In this document: positions 46,159-57,209 of the stretch, piece by piece
Position numbering within the stretch: the first letter of the stretch is position 1
Layout of the letters: each line of letters starts with the position of its first letter
Origin: Brachionus manjavacas
Lineage: Eukaryota > Rotifera > Eurotatoria > Ploima > Brachionidae
Direction: 5' to 3'
NCBI GenBank assembly: GCA_019054805.1
Contig: JAHQIY010000001.1
Location: 1,736,001 to 1,800,000 of the forward strand
Length of the DNA: 64,000 nt
Position numbers and translations under genes: made by a program
The notes under the pieces: model-generated
Told to the model about the DNA's origin: nothing
The model's input: only the letters and a program-made list of their open reading frames with translations
Database searches by the model: none

Positions 46159-46965
46159 TGGACAAGTTCTTAGTTTAATTTAATAAATTATTTTTTAAAA
46201 TTTCTATAAATATTTTTATGACTTCATTATTAACAATTTTCTATGCAAAAATTGCAAAAAAATATTAAAGCAAAATAAAACCTTTATCAAGTACTAATAT
46301 GAATATGAGATTTTATTTCAATGAAATTGAATTTGACATAAGCGACTGTGTGTTCAAGTTTAAGTGAGTATTGGCTTTTAAGCAGACCATGTAAAAAATC
46401 TCAAAACTACCAAAAATTAACTTTAAAAACATAATTATGTAAAGTTTAAAAGATATGAAAGAGTTGGAAAAGAAGTACAAAGAATAATAGAAATCAAAGC
46501 TCATTTGCCTAAATTTCTTTAAACGAATTTCTTTAAATTTCTTTAAAAATTTGCATCTTGAACAAATTGTTTTGCTATTTGTAAATGTGTTTTGGCAATG
46601 TCCAAAAAATTAACCAAATACACCGGTTTAATGAAAAAGTTTTTTTTTGGTTTGACTTTTTTTTAAATCATGTTTTATGCTTTGATCATGTTTAATGATT
46701 ATGAAGGCTTAAATACTTTTCTATTTAGTGTTACAAAGCCTAAATATGCTCTATTCTTCCAACTTTGTATTCTATTCGATTTGTTTAGTTACCAAAAAAA
46801 ACTTTAATATTTTGAAGTAGGTGAAACCAAAGTTTTTTCACTTTATTTCATTTAGAGAACAAGTGTTTGACATTTAGAACAAAAGTTTAGAAAAAAATTT
46901 ATTTTTGTATTGGAAGTTTTGTCTTAAACTTGACAATGCCCATATAACTGTTAAAAAAAATTGAA
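46159..46965. other. Intergenic region, no gene seen
   Basis: 0.8 kb AT-rich. It marks the change from compact genes to the transposon-rich right part. No terminal repeat could be fixed. Confidence 0.4.
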
Positions 46966-47862
46966 TCAAAATTTTCTGAGTTTCCAGGATTCTTTTAAAT
47001 TTTGTTGATTATAAGCCACCACTTGCTGCTGAATGTAAGATCTCATTTGTTGAATGGTATAGTTAGCCATGTCCAATTTCAACAGCTCAAGAGTCTCCAT
47101 GATGCCTTTGAATAGCTCGACCGGCTCAATCAAGCTCTTCAACGACTCTATTTTGACATCTCTGGCTGGTGCACACAGCTTAGACATAGTCTCTATGATG
47201 AACAAAGCGTATTCACGATAGTTAAAAGTCTGATTATCCATTTGTTGTTTTATCAACGCCATGTTCAAAACAGTGTCTATCTGCTCACGAAACTTGACAT
47301 GATTTGGCAAAAGAAGACCCATCAAGGTCTGTTTGGCATCGCCAAGAATTGTGAACGCGTGTTTGTACTCTACTGGCTCTTCAAAGTTCTCTCTTAGAGA
47401 ATTCAAGAAAGCTTTGTGAACAGTGTCATGTATTTGTTTTTCCAAGCTGTTTGTTTCATACTCCAACTTTTCAAACTTAAAATTTTGGTTGACAGAAATT
47501 TCATGAGCAAGTGCCATGTTCTGAACAGTATTGGAAGCGTTGATAAACTGCTCTATGGTTGCAAAGCGCGGCGGCGATTCTGTTTCGAATCGAGACAATA
47601 AAACGCCGAATGGATGAAATGTGTTGTCACTGTCATTTGTACCACACAATAATACTGGAAAATTTAACAAGAGTAGTTTGTAAGTGGCGTCTGTTGCGAT
47701 ACACTTTGTCGTTAAAGAAATTAAGCGTTTTGTTGTTAAAAATATCTTGAAACTCAGGTCGTCAGGTGTAACTTTATAGTCGGAAACAGCAAAAACTTCG
47801 TCAAAATCGTCAGGAATGGAAATTTGTGAATCACACCAGTTTTTAAGCTTCTCAACTGTCAT
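46966..47862 (-). CDS. Chimeric frame: MULE transposase N-part joined to TCP11 domain
   Basis: A single uninterrupted 298-residue frame made of two unrelated parts. Residues about 1-92 match a MULE (Mutator-like) transposase: NWCDSQISIPDDFDEVFAVS, LTTKRLI, and ATDATYKLLLLNFPVLLCGT followed by FHPFGV, the block around the first catalytic Asp. A second, decayed MULE copy at 52140 shows the same start. Residues about 95-292 match the TCP11/TCP11L1 domain: SPPRFATIEQF, NMALAHEISVNQNF, IHDTVHKAFLNSL, HAFTILGDAKQTLMGLLLPN, LIKQQMDNQ, LCAPARD and LDMANYTIQQMRSYIQQQ. The TCP11 part begins exactly at the usual domain start (SPPRF) and is cut about six residues after QQQVVAYNQQNL, so the C-terminal half is missing. 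The rest of the DDE core is absent. It may be a Pack-MULE-style gene capture or a host-transposase fusion. Transcription is unknown. Confidence 0.75.
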   Translation of the reverse strand: MTVEKLKNWCDSQISIPDDFDEVFAVSDYKVTPDDLSFKIFLTTKRLISLTTKCIATDATYKLLLLNFPVLLCGTNDSDNTFHPFGVLLSRFETESPPRFATIEQFINASNTVQNMALAHEISVNQNFKFEKLEYETNSLEKQIHDTVHKAFLNSLRENFEEPVEYKHAFTILGDAKQTLMGLLLPNHVKFREQIDTVLNMALIKQQMDNQTFNYREYALFIIETMSKLCAPARDVKIESLKSLIEPVELFKGIMETLELLKLDMANYTIQQMRSYIQQQVVAYNQQNLKESWKLRKF

Positions 47863-48110
47863 TGTCGGTTCATGTTGTTTTTTAAGTCTTTGTATGAGGA
47901 CTGATATTTGTGTTTGCGAGATTTCTACCTAGCCTTCTAATAAATGAAGACGAAGCCATCTTGAAATTGCTTTCGATTTTTGTCCTCTTTCTGGTACATA
48001 TCCAACACACGATTTTTGTTTTTTCCCATGCTTCTTTTGAATTAGCGTTGCTGTGCTGGTGGAGACAATCTTCGATACATACTTGAACTTCTAGACTCGT
48101 TCAAAGCTTA
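47863..48110 (-). mobile_element. Upstream MULE remnant
   Basis: The same minus-strand frame continues upstream from the chimera (EISQTQISVLIQRLKKQHEP directly before its Met) to an in-frame stop near 47930. Beyond it, a KKHGKKQKSCVGYVPERGQK-like basic stretch appears. This looks like the decayed N-terminal region of the same MULE. Its outer end was not found. Confidence 0.45.
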
Positions 48111-48547
48111 AGCGAAAAAATTTTTTTTGAGCAAGAGCTAAACTTGTAAAATTACTTTTCGCCAAGTTTTGTAACTAATGATTTTAAAGGCAGTTGTAAC
48201 ACCAAATTTAAAATTTAAAATTTAAAATTTTTAATCAATTTTTTTTTAAAAATTTCAAAAAAATTAGCAGAGTTTTCAACTAAAACGCAGATCCACAAAT
48301 TTTCAAAATTTTGTGACCCCACTTTTTTGATAATGATATTCATATTAATAGTTTTAACATGTCATTTAGTTGAAAATTCTTGTTTTTTTGAAAATTGTAT
48401 TATTTTTTTTTTAAAAACATGGCCGCTAAATTACCCTCTCAAATTTATACAACTGATATTTGAAGGATCTCTTTTATATTTGTAAAAAAATTCACGAGCT
48501 TTCAAAAAAAAAATAAATATGAAGCTAATAACATATCAAAAAAAAAA
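48111..48547. other. AT-rich sequence between MULE and Helentron relics
   Basis: No coding frame. Fragments TTTTCAACTAAAACG and TTTAGTTGAAAATTC form a weak inverted pair (about 48269 and 48365). Confidence 0.3.
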
Positions 48548-48640
48548 GGTTTAGGGTTGTCTAGATTTTCGTATATTTATCTATCAAAAATCTATGTAAT
48601 ACGTTGGTCGTGTCTGTCTGTCTTTCTGTCCAGATTTTTT
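48548..48640 (-). mobile_element. 3' terminus of a decayed Helentron copy
   Basis: GGTTTAGGGTTGTCTAGATT, then a run to ATCTATGTAATACGTTGGTC and GTGTCTGTCTGTCTTTCTGTCC, matches the left end of the main element at 57210-57303 in order and spacing (TTAGGGTTGCCTAGATT, ATCTAGGTATTACGTTTGTC, GTCC repeat). It is more diverged and therefore older. Confidence 0.7.
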
Positions 48641-48761
48641 TTATGTTAATTTGTAAATAAAAAAATGTTTTGAAGTAAAAAATTATAAGTTTTAATAGTT
48701 TATTGAAATAATAAAAATAATTAAAACAAAAATTAAATTAAATAGTCTCTTCTTTCATCCT

Positions 48762-50416
48762 TGCATTCTTTGGACTCACATGGTAATCGCTTCAACCCAT
48801 TGTAATCAACAATATGTTTTGCCCACCAGGCTCCAATTTAGTAAATTCCTGTACTTCATCGTCAGCATTTTGATCTTTGATAATACTATAAAGAATATTA
48901 GTAAAATAATACCCTTGACTAATTGAAAATGTCATTACACACTTTCATTAAAGAATAAAAAAAAAAAAAAATTATTCTGTTACATTTGTACAGTTATCAC
49001 ACTTTTTCTATGATCCTGTATAAGGATTCACTTTTTAGCCAGAATATTCCATTATTTTGGCCGTTCTACATGCCTTTCTCCTTGTATAGTCATACATTTT
49101 TTCAAGACTCCTTACATCAGTATCTATCGATTTGAATATAGACATAGATATTGGCGTTATACACATCTTGTGTATCCGCATACTCCGTTCTGCCAATGAC
49201 ACTTTGCTTCCACATCTTAAAATCATTTTCAAACCAGAAAGTAAGGCAATCCCAAACATGGCCATCTCTTCCTGATCTGCCACATTCCTGGTAATAACCA
49301 TTCAGACTTTAGCATACCGCGATGCATATAACCGCATATTTGGTACGTTCATCCTCATACCAAATGAAATGGTGGCAACAATTACTATTATCTTACCATT
49401 TACAAAATCATTCAACACCCTTGTCTTTTCCTCAACGGATATACCGGATACGCACCACTCTTCACCCCAATAACACGATTTAGCATGCTTGCTCGAGTGT
49501 CACAATCCTTTCTTCCATTGCAGTAAATGATCCCCAATTTATACTATTATTATACTATTATAACCTTAATATCACAACAACAGCTTTTCAAAGTTTGACC
49601 GATGTTAAGGTATTTTCTTCTAAAATCAAAACCCCATTTGTAAATGCGATGTCCCTTATCAAAAACCAGCCTTTCCAAAATGTTTTTTCGGACCATTACC
49701 TAAATTATTTGCGCCGATACAAATTGCTCTGGTATAAGGAACACCAATTTGTATTTGGGAATTCAACAAACCAAACCCCAATACACTTCTTTATTTTTCG
49801 CATTTCCTGTATCATACTTGGCTACCGGTATAATATTTCGTTCTAAATGTCTCAAATGGTCCTTTATAATTGAATGAAGATAACCAATAATTATACAAGT
49901 TCCAGAAAACATCATTGATACCACTGTGTATCAAACTTTTGCCTTCAGCACTTGGCATTAGGACTTACACATTATGTCCTTCAAGATTCACGGCAATAGC
50001 AGCCTTTTGATAGCCTCTAAAACCACTGAGGCCATATTCTTTTTTTGCCGAATCACAAATTTCATCATATTCATGATTGTTGACAAACTCGGAGTTAGAG
50101 TTCACAACGTCATTGAAAATCTATACTAGACCATTGATGTCAATGACTCCAACGACGTTAAGACTCTTTACAACTTGACAGTCAGCACATTCTGAATCCA
50201 AAGGTAGATTTTGGTTCGGCTATACCGAATGGCTACAATCTAATTTCACCATTTTTGACGGTGGAAACCGTTAAATCCAACAAAATTTGACCAGATTCTT
50301 GGCTGGGGTCTTAACTTTCTGCAAAGATGCTTCCGAAATATTATTTGATTCAAAAGTATCCGTCCTTAATTTTTTCTCTGAGTTTTCAGAGCTGGGTGAC
50401 ATATTTCTTTTATTCA
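48762..50416 (-). pseudogene. Decayed RecQ-family helicase (intronless copy)
   Basis: Read on the minus strand, fragments in changing frames follow RecQ order: a start at 50416 (MNKRNMSPSSENSEKKLRTD), YGLSGFRGYQKAAIAVNLEG with the RecQ Q-motif, VLMPSAEGKS as an altered Walker A, IIYCNGRKDCDTRASML, VLNDFVNGKIIVIVATISFG with MRMNVPNMR, and YYQECGRSGRDG (motif VI). Later a cysteine-poor zinc region is barely visible. Several in-frame stops (for example after VKFCWI, and after LEGHNV) and frame changes show it is dead. No intron-like gaps remain within the helicase part. It lies between the endonuclease part and the 3' terminus of a decayed Helentron, so it may be a captured gene rather than a chance neighbour. 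Confidence 0.8.
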
Positions 50417-50689
50417 TTTAGAAAATAAAAGAGAAATGAAATTAGAGTGGACAAATCTGATTTATTAGGTTATGAAATGAGATTTTACTGCCATGCTTTA
50501 ACAATCCCAAAGAAAACATAAATGATTTTCCGTTAGTACCGACGTATGTACTGATTTCAATTTTTACAAATGTTTATTGGATCTGGACGATCACACTCAA
50601 ATTGTAAATGCCATTAAGATAAATTTAGTTTATCTTATATGAATGGCGAAACGAGTTTTAGCTTTATTTTTGAAGAAAAAATTTTTTTT

Positions 50690-51891
50690 TCTAGCATCGT
50701 AGCATTCAAGGTCTGGATCTAGCATTGCTCGTTAGAAAGATTAACTAAGTTGGACCTATGTAATCTTTTTGGAACCGAAGTCCAAATAAAATACGTCAAA
50801 ACATTTGTATACTTGGTCAGAAAATCTTTGAATCGTTTCAAAAAGTCACCAAAAGCCAAACTAGTATGCTTGTACAACGTAACAATGTAAACAGATTATC
50901 TTTTTGTTGCGCTGCTACTTTTCAATTGAAAAAGTGACGATTCGACTAAATCCTTGTCGACTATGTGAGTGTAATTTGCTTGCATGTAACAATTGTCTCC
51001 AAGTCGTTTGTTGACAAAACAAAGTTGACCTGTTGAGGTTTGACGCGAAATAGGCGCCGAAAAGTGTACAAGCTCAAAATAGTCAAACAAATGTTTAACT
51101 TGATTCTTGTATTGAATTAAATTGTGTCCTTCGGCAATATAACATTCATTGACAAGTACGAGAAATCTTTTCTCAATTTATCTTATTTGGATTGAAATAT
51201 TGTGTATTTTGAAACAAACAAAAGAACTTGTGAGCACTTTGACGCAACCGCACATGGTGTTCTCTTTTTGTTTAAATTAAATTGACTGAATCGATAGCGA
51301 TTTTAAGCATCGACTCTTTTCTCAAACGTTTATTTCTTTTCGCACATCATCAGTTCTTTCACGCTTTTCAATTTCGTAATCTCTTTTTTTTGCAGTCATT
51401 TTTCTATTATTTTCGCTGACAATTGATTTGGCAACGCCACATAATCTTTTCAACGAGTCACCAATAATGAAACATACACACAAGTAAGTTTGTCCTTGTG
51501 ACTTGTGAATTTTCATCGATTCACATTCAACCAATGGAAACTTGATACTGTTTGCCAATTGTTTGTTATTCCCACTTGAACATAGTCCAGTGTTGATTGT
51601 CAAAATCGATTTGATCTTTTCGCCTATAATTTACACTCGAATCTTCTTCACGAATCAATTTTCCTATGCTGCCCTCAATGTTATTGCTTTATCTTCTAAT
51701 TTCAGATAGACTCGTTTTACTTTTTGTCTTTCTCTAAGTTTATCATCTGATTTGAGTATCATTTTTCTCAGAAAGCCAACAGCACCATTTACCAGGCCGT
51801 CTTCTGTACGCAAATTGTTCGTAATCATGTACTTGCATCCATGTTTAAATTTAATTGTCAATGGTAATCCCATTGAGGTGAGTGGTCATTG
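50690..51891 (-). mobile_element. Decayed Helentron: helicase C-terminus and endonuclease
   Basis: On the minus strand: MGLPLTIKFKHGCKYMITNN, RTEDGLVNGAVGFL (51873-51664), FPLVECESMKIHKSQGQTY (helicase motif V, near 51540-51480), then the EEP-type domain with LFDYFELVHFSAPISRQTS, TGQLCFVNKRL and LYKHTSLAFGDFLKR (51130-50790). It parallels the main element at 58204-59238 and the EEP copy at 56400. Stops and frame changes throughout. Confidence 0.75.
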
Positions 51892-52047
51892 ATTCACATT
51901 CAATTAAAGTAAATTGTCTTCTATCCACATGATAATTTCCACCCGTTTTTTGTATTTTAGTTGTCTGTTACTCGAAAACCAACGCAGTCAAGTGTGGATC
52001 TATTGTTTCTTTTAGAATCAACGTATCGTCTATCATCCATTTTAGTT
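51880..52047 (-). mobile_element. Second Helentron helicase fragment
   Basis: LKWMIDDTLILKETIDPHLT, then ALVFE, GGNYHVDRRQFTLIECESMT on the minus strand. This segment normally lies downstream of the MGLPLTIKF region, yet here it is upstream of it, so it belongs to a different truncated copy abutting the first. Confidence 0.65.
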
Positions 52048-52139
52048 AGGGTTAGACTAAATCAAATCAAGAAATAAATGTTCCCATTAATAAACAGTTA
52101 TAAATTTACCTACAACATCATAAGAAAGGTTCGAATACA

Positions 52140-53621
52140 ATGAATATTGCTCAATTAAATGAATGGTGTCAAGGCAACAAAAATGTTCCAATAGACAATG
52201 ACCAACCATTTGATGTTAGCTATCAAATATAAATAAATAATGATGAAGAAGGTATAATTCAATTTCCACAGGATAATAATATCAGTATTCGTTCACTATC
52301 TTTCCGAATTTTCTAATCCACTACAAGATTAATGTCGATGGTGTCAGATGTAAAATATATTCAAGCTGATTCAACTTACAAGTTGATTTGGAATAATTTT
52401 CCAGTTCAAGTAGTAAGGGTTTCCTGATTTCGATAATTCATACGAGAATGATTAATATTACAATTTTTTTTCAATTCCATTTAATTTGGCTAAAAAGAAC
52501 TGGGTTTAATGAGTTAGCCAATGTTGCTTTGCTGACAGATGCAGCCGATTCTATAACAAACGAGTTCAAATCAACATTTTATTCGACATCAAATAATTTT
52601 AAGCGTGCAATGTGTTGGTATCATATGAAAAAAGAGTTCATCATCAAACAAGGCTGTCAGTATTTAACGCAATAAAATTAGTACAATTACCACAAATTTA
52701 TATAAAAAATCAACAAAAATTATAAATTTTTATCTCTTTCCTTTTTTTCTCGACTTATTATAAAAAAATCAAATAAATTAATGAAAACATAACACAAAAA
52801 ATTTTCTTTAAATTCCTTAATATTAAATTTTTTAGAATTGATGAACTTCAATGATATTGGCATGGATATACAAACCAAAGCGAGGATCAAAAAGAAAAAA
52901 AGGTCGTGACTACTACATCAACCAGCGGACTGTATTTAGAACGAAAAAATGCCACACTTGAATCTGAAGAAGATTCGGATAAAGAATTTGAACAGGCTCC
53001 AACATCATATAAAAGACACAAGCCGAATGCTCCAGCTTTATCAATTGAGATGGAAAAATTCTTTTTTTTTGGCTATTCTTACTATTTTTATTTAACGTCA
53101 ATTTTCTTATTAATTTTATATAAAAAATTGACACAAAATTAATATTATTACTTTTTTATATATTTATGGGTTTTTTACTATTTCTGCGGAATTTTACTAA
53201 AAATTTCGTACCAAAATATTTCGAGTCATCAAATAAATGAAATCAAAGACAAAAGATTCGATAATGAAGAGATAAAGAATCTCTTAATTTCAGTATTTCT
53301 GATGAAATAATTAGTAAAGTTTTAGATTTATTCAAATAGAAGAGGAAAGACATAAGCAATGAGAAAGGAGCTAGTTTTATTCTATATTTCGATAAAGAAT
53401 GGTTAGTCAAGCATAGAAGATTAGCTTCCCCTGTTGAAAGTGTAAACAAAAGAAAAATAATGAGCGAAAATGTTGATGTAATATTGGAAGTAAAAGATGA
53501 AATAAGAAAAACAAGAAGCAAAGCAAACAATTTGATTAAATTAACTGCACAGTCTGCAAGTCATTCAGCTACACAAGAAGTAAAAAGGAAAAGAGTTAGA
53601 CCAAAGATAACTGCTTTATAG
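52140..53621 (+). mobile_element. Decayed MULE transposon
   Basis: MNIAQLNEWCQGNKNVPIDN, then LSFRIF..TTRLMSMVSD, IQADSTYKLIWNNFPVQV, and after a break LKRTGFNELANVALLTDAAD, FKRAMCWYHMKKEF (52500-52640): these are the MULE core with its second Asp and the C..H pair. Stops interrupt it. A later open stretch (53371-53621, GASFILYFDKEWLVKHRRLA ... KRVRPKITAL) is Lys/Arg rich and may be the element's C-terminal or accessory part. Same family as the transposase part of the chimera at 46966-47862. Terminal repeats were not found. Confidence 0.65.
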
Positions 53622-56380
53622 TTATTTCATTTATTCTTCTTAATTTTACTCAAAAATTACTTTTTTTAATAAATTTCTTTAGTATTTTTCTCAAAATATA
53701 ATTTAATAAACACCAACGAGAACATTAAACGATAATTTTACAAAATTTCAAAACATCATCTTTTTAAAATAATTATTTTTTGATAAAATTATGACCGTGA
53801 AAAATCAGATTTAGAGCTTCTTAGCTTAGTTGAAAAAAAATGATTAAACTTTTCACACAAATTAGAATTACAAAGTATTTTTTTTACTAAATTTTGTACC
53901 TGTTGTTTAATTAATTTTTATTAAATATTATATAAAAAAAATTTTTTTTTTGATTTATGATATCTACCTCTGAGTGGGGAACATGAATGGCGGGAAAAAT
54001 TTACAGCGGGGAAAATGTACGGTGGGGAAATAGTTAAATGAAGATAATATTGTGGGGAAAATGAAATTAGACCTTTTAATTTGGATAAAAAAGACTGTAA
54101 AATTTTTTCAAAGAATTACGGTTTTGTATGTTTAATTTTAATAATTATCAGATAGAAAAATATTTAGAGATTATCGAAAAACTGGCTGTTAAATGACATT
54201 TTAAAAATAATTCGATTAGTTTTTTGCTTAAAAAAAAAGTAAAAAGATTAAATTAAAAATTTTTTATAAAAAAGTTTTATTGAAAAAGTAAATAAAATAA
54301 AGAAAGATTATCAAAAAAAATTCAAAAAATTATTGGTCCAGGTCTTCGGCGCCGTTCAATGTGTCGTTAAGGTTTTTGCCTTCATATTTTCCTTCAATTA
54401 TTTCCCATTTGCTAGGCTCAGTAAATCGGCTGGATTTTAGCTATCCTCACTATTTGAAGAGGGTTTTTTGTGATAGCCACAATTATTATCGAGGAAGATT
54501 CCTCGATAGAGCTTTCATATTCTCTCTCTCTTTTGATTGAACTTCTTACTTCAGACATTTCTACAGTTTTTCAAATTTCTAAAGTTTATTTATAAAGATG
54601 ATTAAATAAGGATTTATTCAACGGATTTTGAAATTAATCACGATATTTTAGTTTAATTTTAATTGACAGTAATTAAAAGCTTTTCGAACAAAGAAATTTC
54701 ATTTAATTCAACCAATTGTTTGCTTTTCAGGTAAGTCATATAGTTAACTTCAACAACAATAGGAAAACTGACTTTATATCGAAAAGATGAAAAGTCTTAT
54801 TTTAGATGTACTTATTAACTTTATCAATTTTAAATAGGATTTTGTTTATTTATTAATTTTGTTGTTAAAATTTTACCTAATTTAATTTTTTTTTTTAAAT
54901 TCATTTAAACATAATGTGAAATTTTTGCATATCTTTATCTAGTTCTCAAGTTTTAGGAACTATTAAATCACGTAAACCTAAAAATTGTCCGTCTTATTTG
55001 ATATATTTTGATCTATTTAGAAACAGGCTAAATGTAATATTTATTTATTTTATCTAAAATTATGATAGATAAAAAAATCATTAAATAAAGTCAAACACTT
55101 TAGGGTTGAAAAATTTTAGTTTTCTTTATTTTTATTAATTTTGTTTAAAGGTAAAGATTTAAACAAAGATCGAATTTGGGTATTCGAGATTGATGAAATA
55201 GTAATACCAGGACATTTATACAAATTCTTTTTCTAAAGCTCCTTCAAATTAAATAAAACAAAAAAATAAAAAATTATTAACTTCAATAGTTTATCTTAAT
55301 ATCAGTTTCGAGAATTAGGCTTTCTATTAAATAACTTTATTCAATTTGTTCACATAATCTGAAAGTTATTCACCTAATTTGATATTTGATCATTTCCCTT
55401 GGTTCACCTTTACGTGAACAAAAAACCAGGCGAACTTATAGTTCACAAAATCCGAGAAAAAGAATTGTTTGCAAAATAGGTGAACTATGGTTCAGCTATC
55501 TGACTAGACCGAGTTTTTGAACGATTAAATATTAATTCAATTCTAAATGAATTATTAATCTTTTTTTATTTTTATTTATTTTTTATATTATTTTATTTCA
55601 TTTAACTTTATTTCTAATTTTTTTGTTTCATATATTTTTATTCTGAAGGATGGTATAGGTACAGATAAACAAATAAATAAATTATTTAAAAATAAATTAA
55701 AGAGTTTTCAATATTTTTTCCAAATTTCCAAATAAAAATTAAACTCATTCTATTCATCTATTCTCTAAAGAGTTTAATTTCAAAAATGAAAATGGTTGCA
55801 ATATTAACTAAAAATTATTTGTTATTTGAAACTGATTGAAATATTTGAAACATCGAACTTTTCATTGCTTTTTTATCATTGGATACATTTTGTAATTCAA
55901 ACAAAAAAATAAAATCATATTTAATAACAATTTTTGAAAAAAATTCATTTGTAGAATTGACTTTTCTTTATTTGTGTCAGTCGTGATTTTTAAAGTCAAA
56001 TTAAATGTAAAAATGTTTTGTCTTTTTAAATGTCTGTTAAAACTTTAGAAATTCTTATTTTTGAAACAATTATTACAATTTTTTTTACTTCTTCATGATT
56101 AATTGTAAAATATTTTATTGAGTAAATTTTGCTCTTAAACTGCTTTAGCCATCAAAAACTCACCACTGAATTAATTCTTAGACTCAAGAGGTAAGGATTA
56201 GTAAGTAAACTGCAATGAGCTTTACAGTTTCATAATGCGGTCAGAAAACTCCTGAAAAATGTTTAAAATATTTTTTATTAGAATTTTATAACAGGGTAAA
56301 ACTTCGATTTCAAGAATAGTTTAGGGAGCAGGAACTCGTGAATCCCATTTAATTCAAGCAATTACCAGACTTTAATTCGT
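53622..56380. other. Long AT-rich region with small relics
   Basis: No intact gene. Seen: GGGGAAA-containing short repeats at 53975-54061; a broken minus-strand frame at 54330-54560 starting MSEVRSSIKREREYESSIEE and ending in another frame with NLNDTLNGAEDLDQ, not recognised; and GTTCACC/GGTGAAC inverted words at 55370-55495 that could be a small fold-back element. Confidence 0.4.
53975..54061 (+). repeat. Short direct repeats with GGGGAAAATG core
   Basis: Four spaced copies: GGCGGGAAAAATTTACAG, GCGGGGAAAATGTACGG, GTGGGGAAATAG and GTGGGGAAAATG. The spacing suggests subterminal repeats of a DNA transposon, but no opposite end was found. Confidence 0.4.
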
Positions 56381-56399
56381 CTGTTTTTACTGGAAAAGC

Positions 56400-57110
56400 T
56401 TCTTTTAACATTAAAAAAATCATTTCAATCTCAAGAGATAATATTGAGAAAAGATTTCTCGTACTTTTCAATGGATGTGATTTTGTTGAAGGACACAATT
56501 TATTCAAATACAAGTATCAAGCAGAACATCTGTTTGAGCATTTTGAACTTATTCATTTTTCGGCGCCAATTTCGAGTCAAACATCGACTGGTCAGCTTTG
56601 TTTTGTAAACAAACGATTGAGAGAAAATTTTAAATTTGTCGTAGATAATTGTGACATGCAAGCAAATCACACTTATATAGATGACAAAGAATTGGTTGAG
56701 TTGTCACTGTTTCAATTGAAGAGAAGTAGCTCTAATGGTAGAAAATCTTTTTACATTTTATCATTGTACAAGCATCCTTGTTTAGCTTTTGGAGACTTTT
56801 TAATAAGATAAAAAGATTTTTTGAACGAATATGCAAATATCTTGTCGACAAGTACGCTTCTGATTATGGTTGATTTTAATGTGGACTTTAAAAAAGAGAA
56901 AGAAAAGTCAAAATTGGATAAATTAATTGAATGTTTCTAAAACCATTGTTTAAGAATAGAGCCACTTTTGAAAAGGGTTTACAATTGGACTGGGCTTTTG
57001 TGCGACTTTCGTTGATTAATAGTGATGATCAACAAGTTCATCTTAAAACAAAAATTATTTTAGGTTCATTGATCATTCAGCTAATGTTTCTACAGTAAGT
57101 TTTCAGCTAT
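56400..57110 (+). mobile_element. Helentron endonuclease (EEP) fragment
   Basis: Plus-strand frames read RFLVLFNGCDFVEGHNLFKY, LFEHFELIHFSAPISSQTST, GQLCFVNKRL, CDMQANHTYIDDKELVELSL, SLYKHPCLAFGDFLIR and, after a break, MVDFNVDFKKEKEKS (the GDFNVDF catalytic block, decayed). It is closest to the copy at 50790-51180 and more distant from the arms of the main element. Confidence 0.7.
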
Positions 57111-57209
57111 GCTAGAATTTAATACTTTTTTAAATACAGTGGTGCCTACGATTTTGTTACTTTTTGCGATGAGGCTAAGGTGGAGGCTGAGAATTAGGTG
57201 GATATTGAT

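Noticed and set aside
49595-49846. 83-codon plus-strand frame
   Set aside because: It is antisense to the RecQ relic, whose motif order on the minus strand explains the sequence.
53243-53530. 95-codon minus-strand frame with hydrophobic segments
   Set aside because: It is antisense to the plus-strand Lys/Arg-rich open stretch at the end of the MULE relic; no membrane protein family fits.
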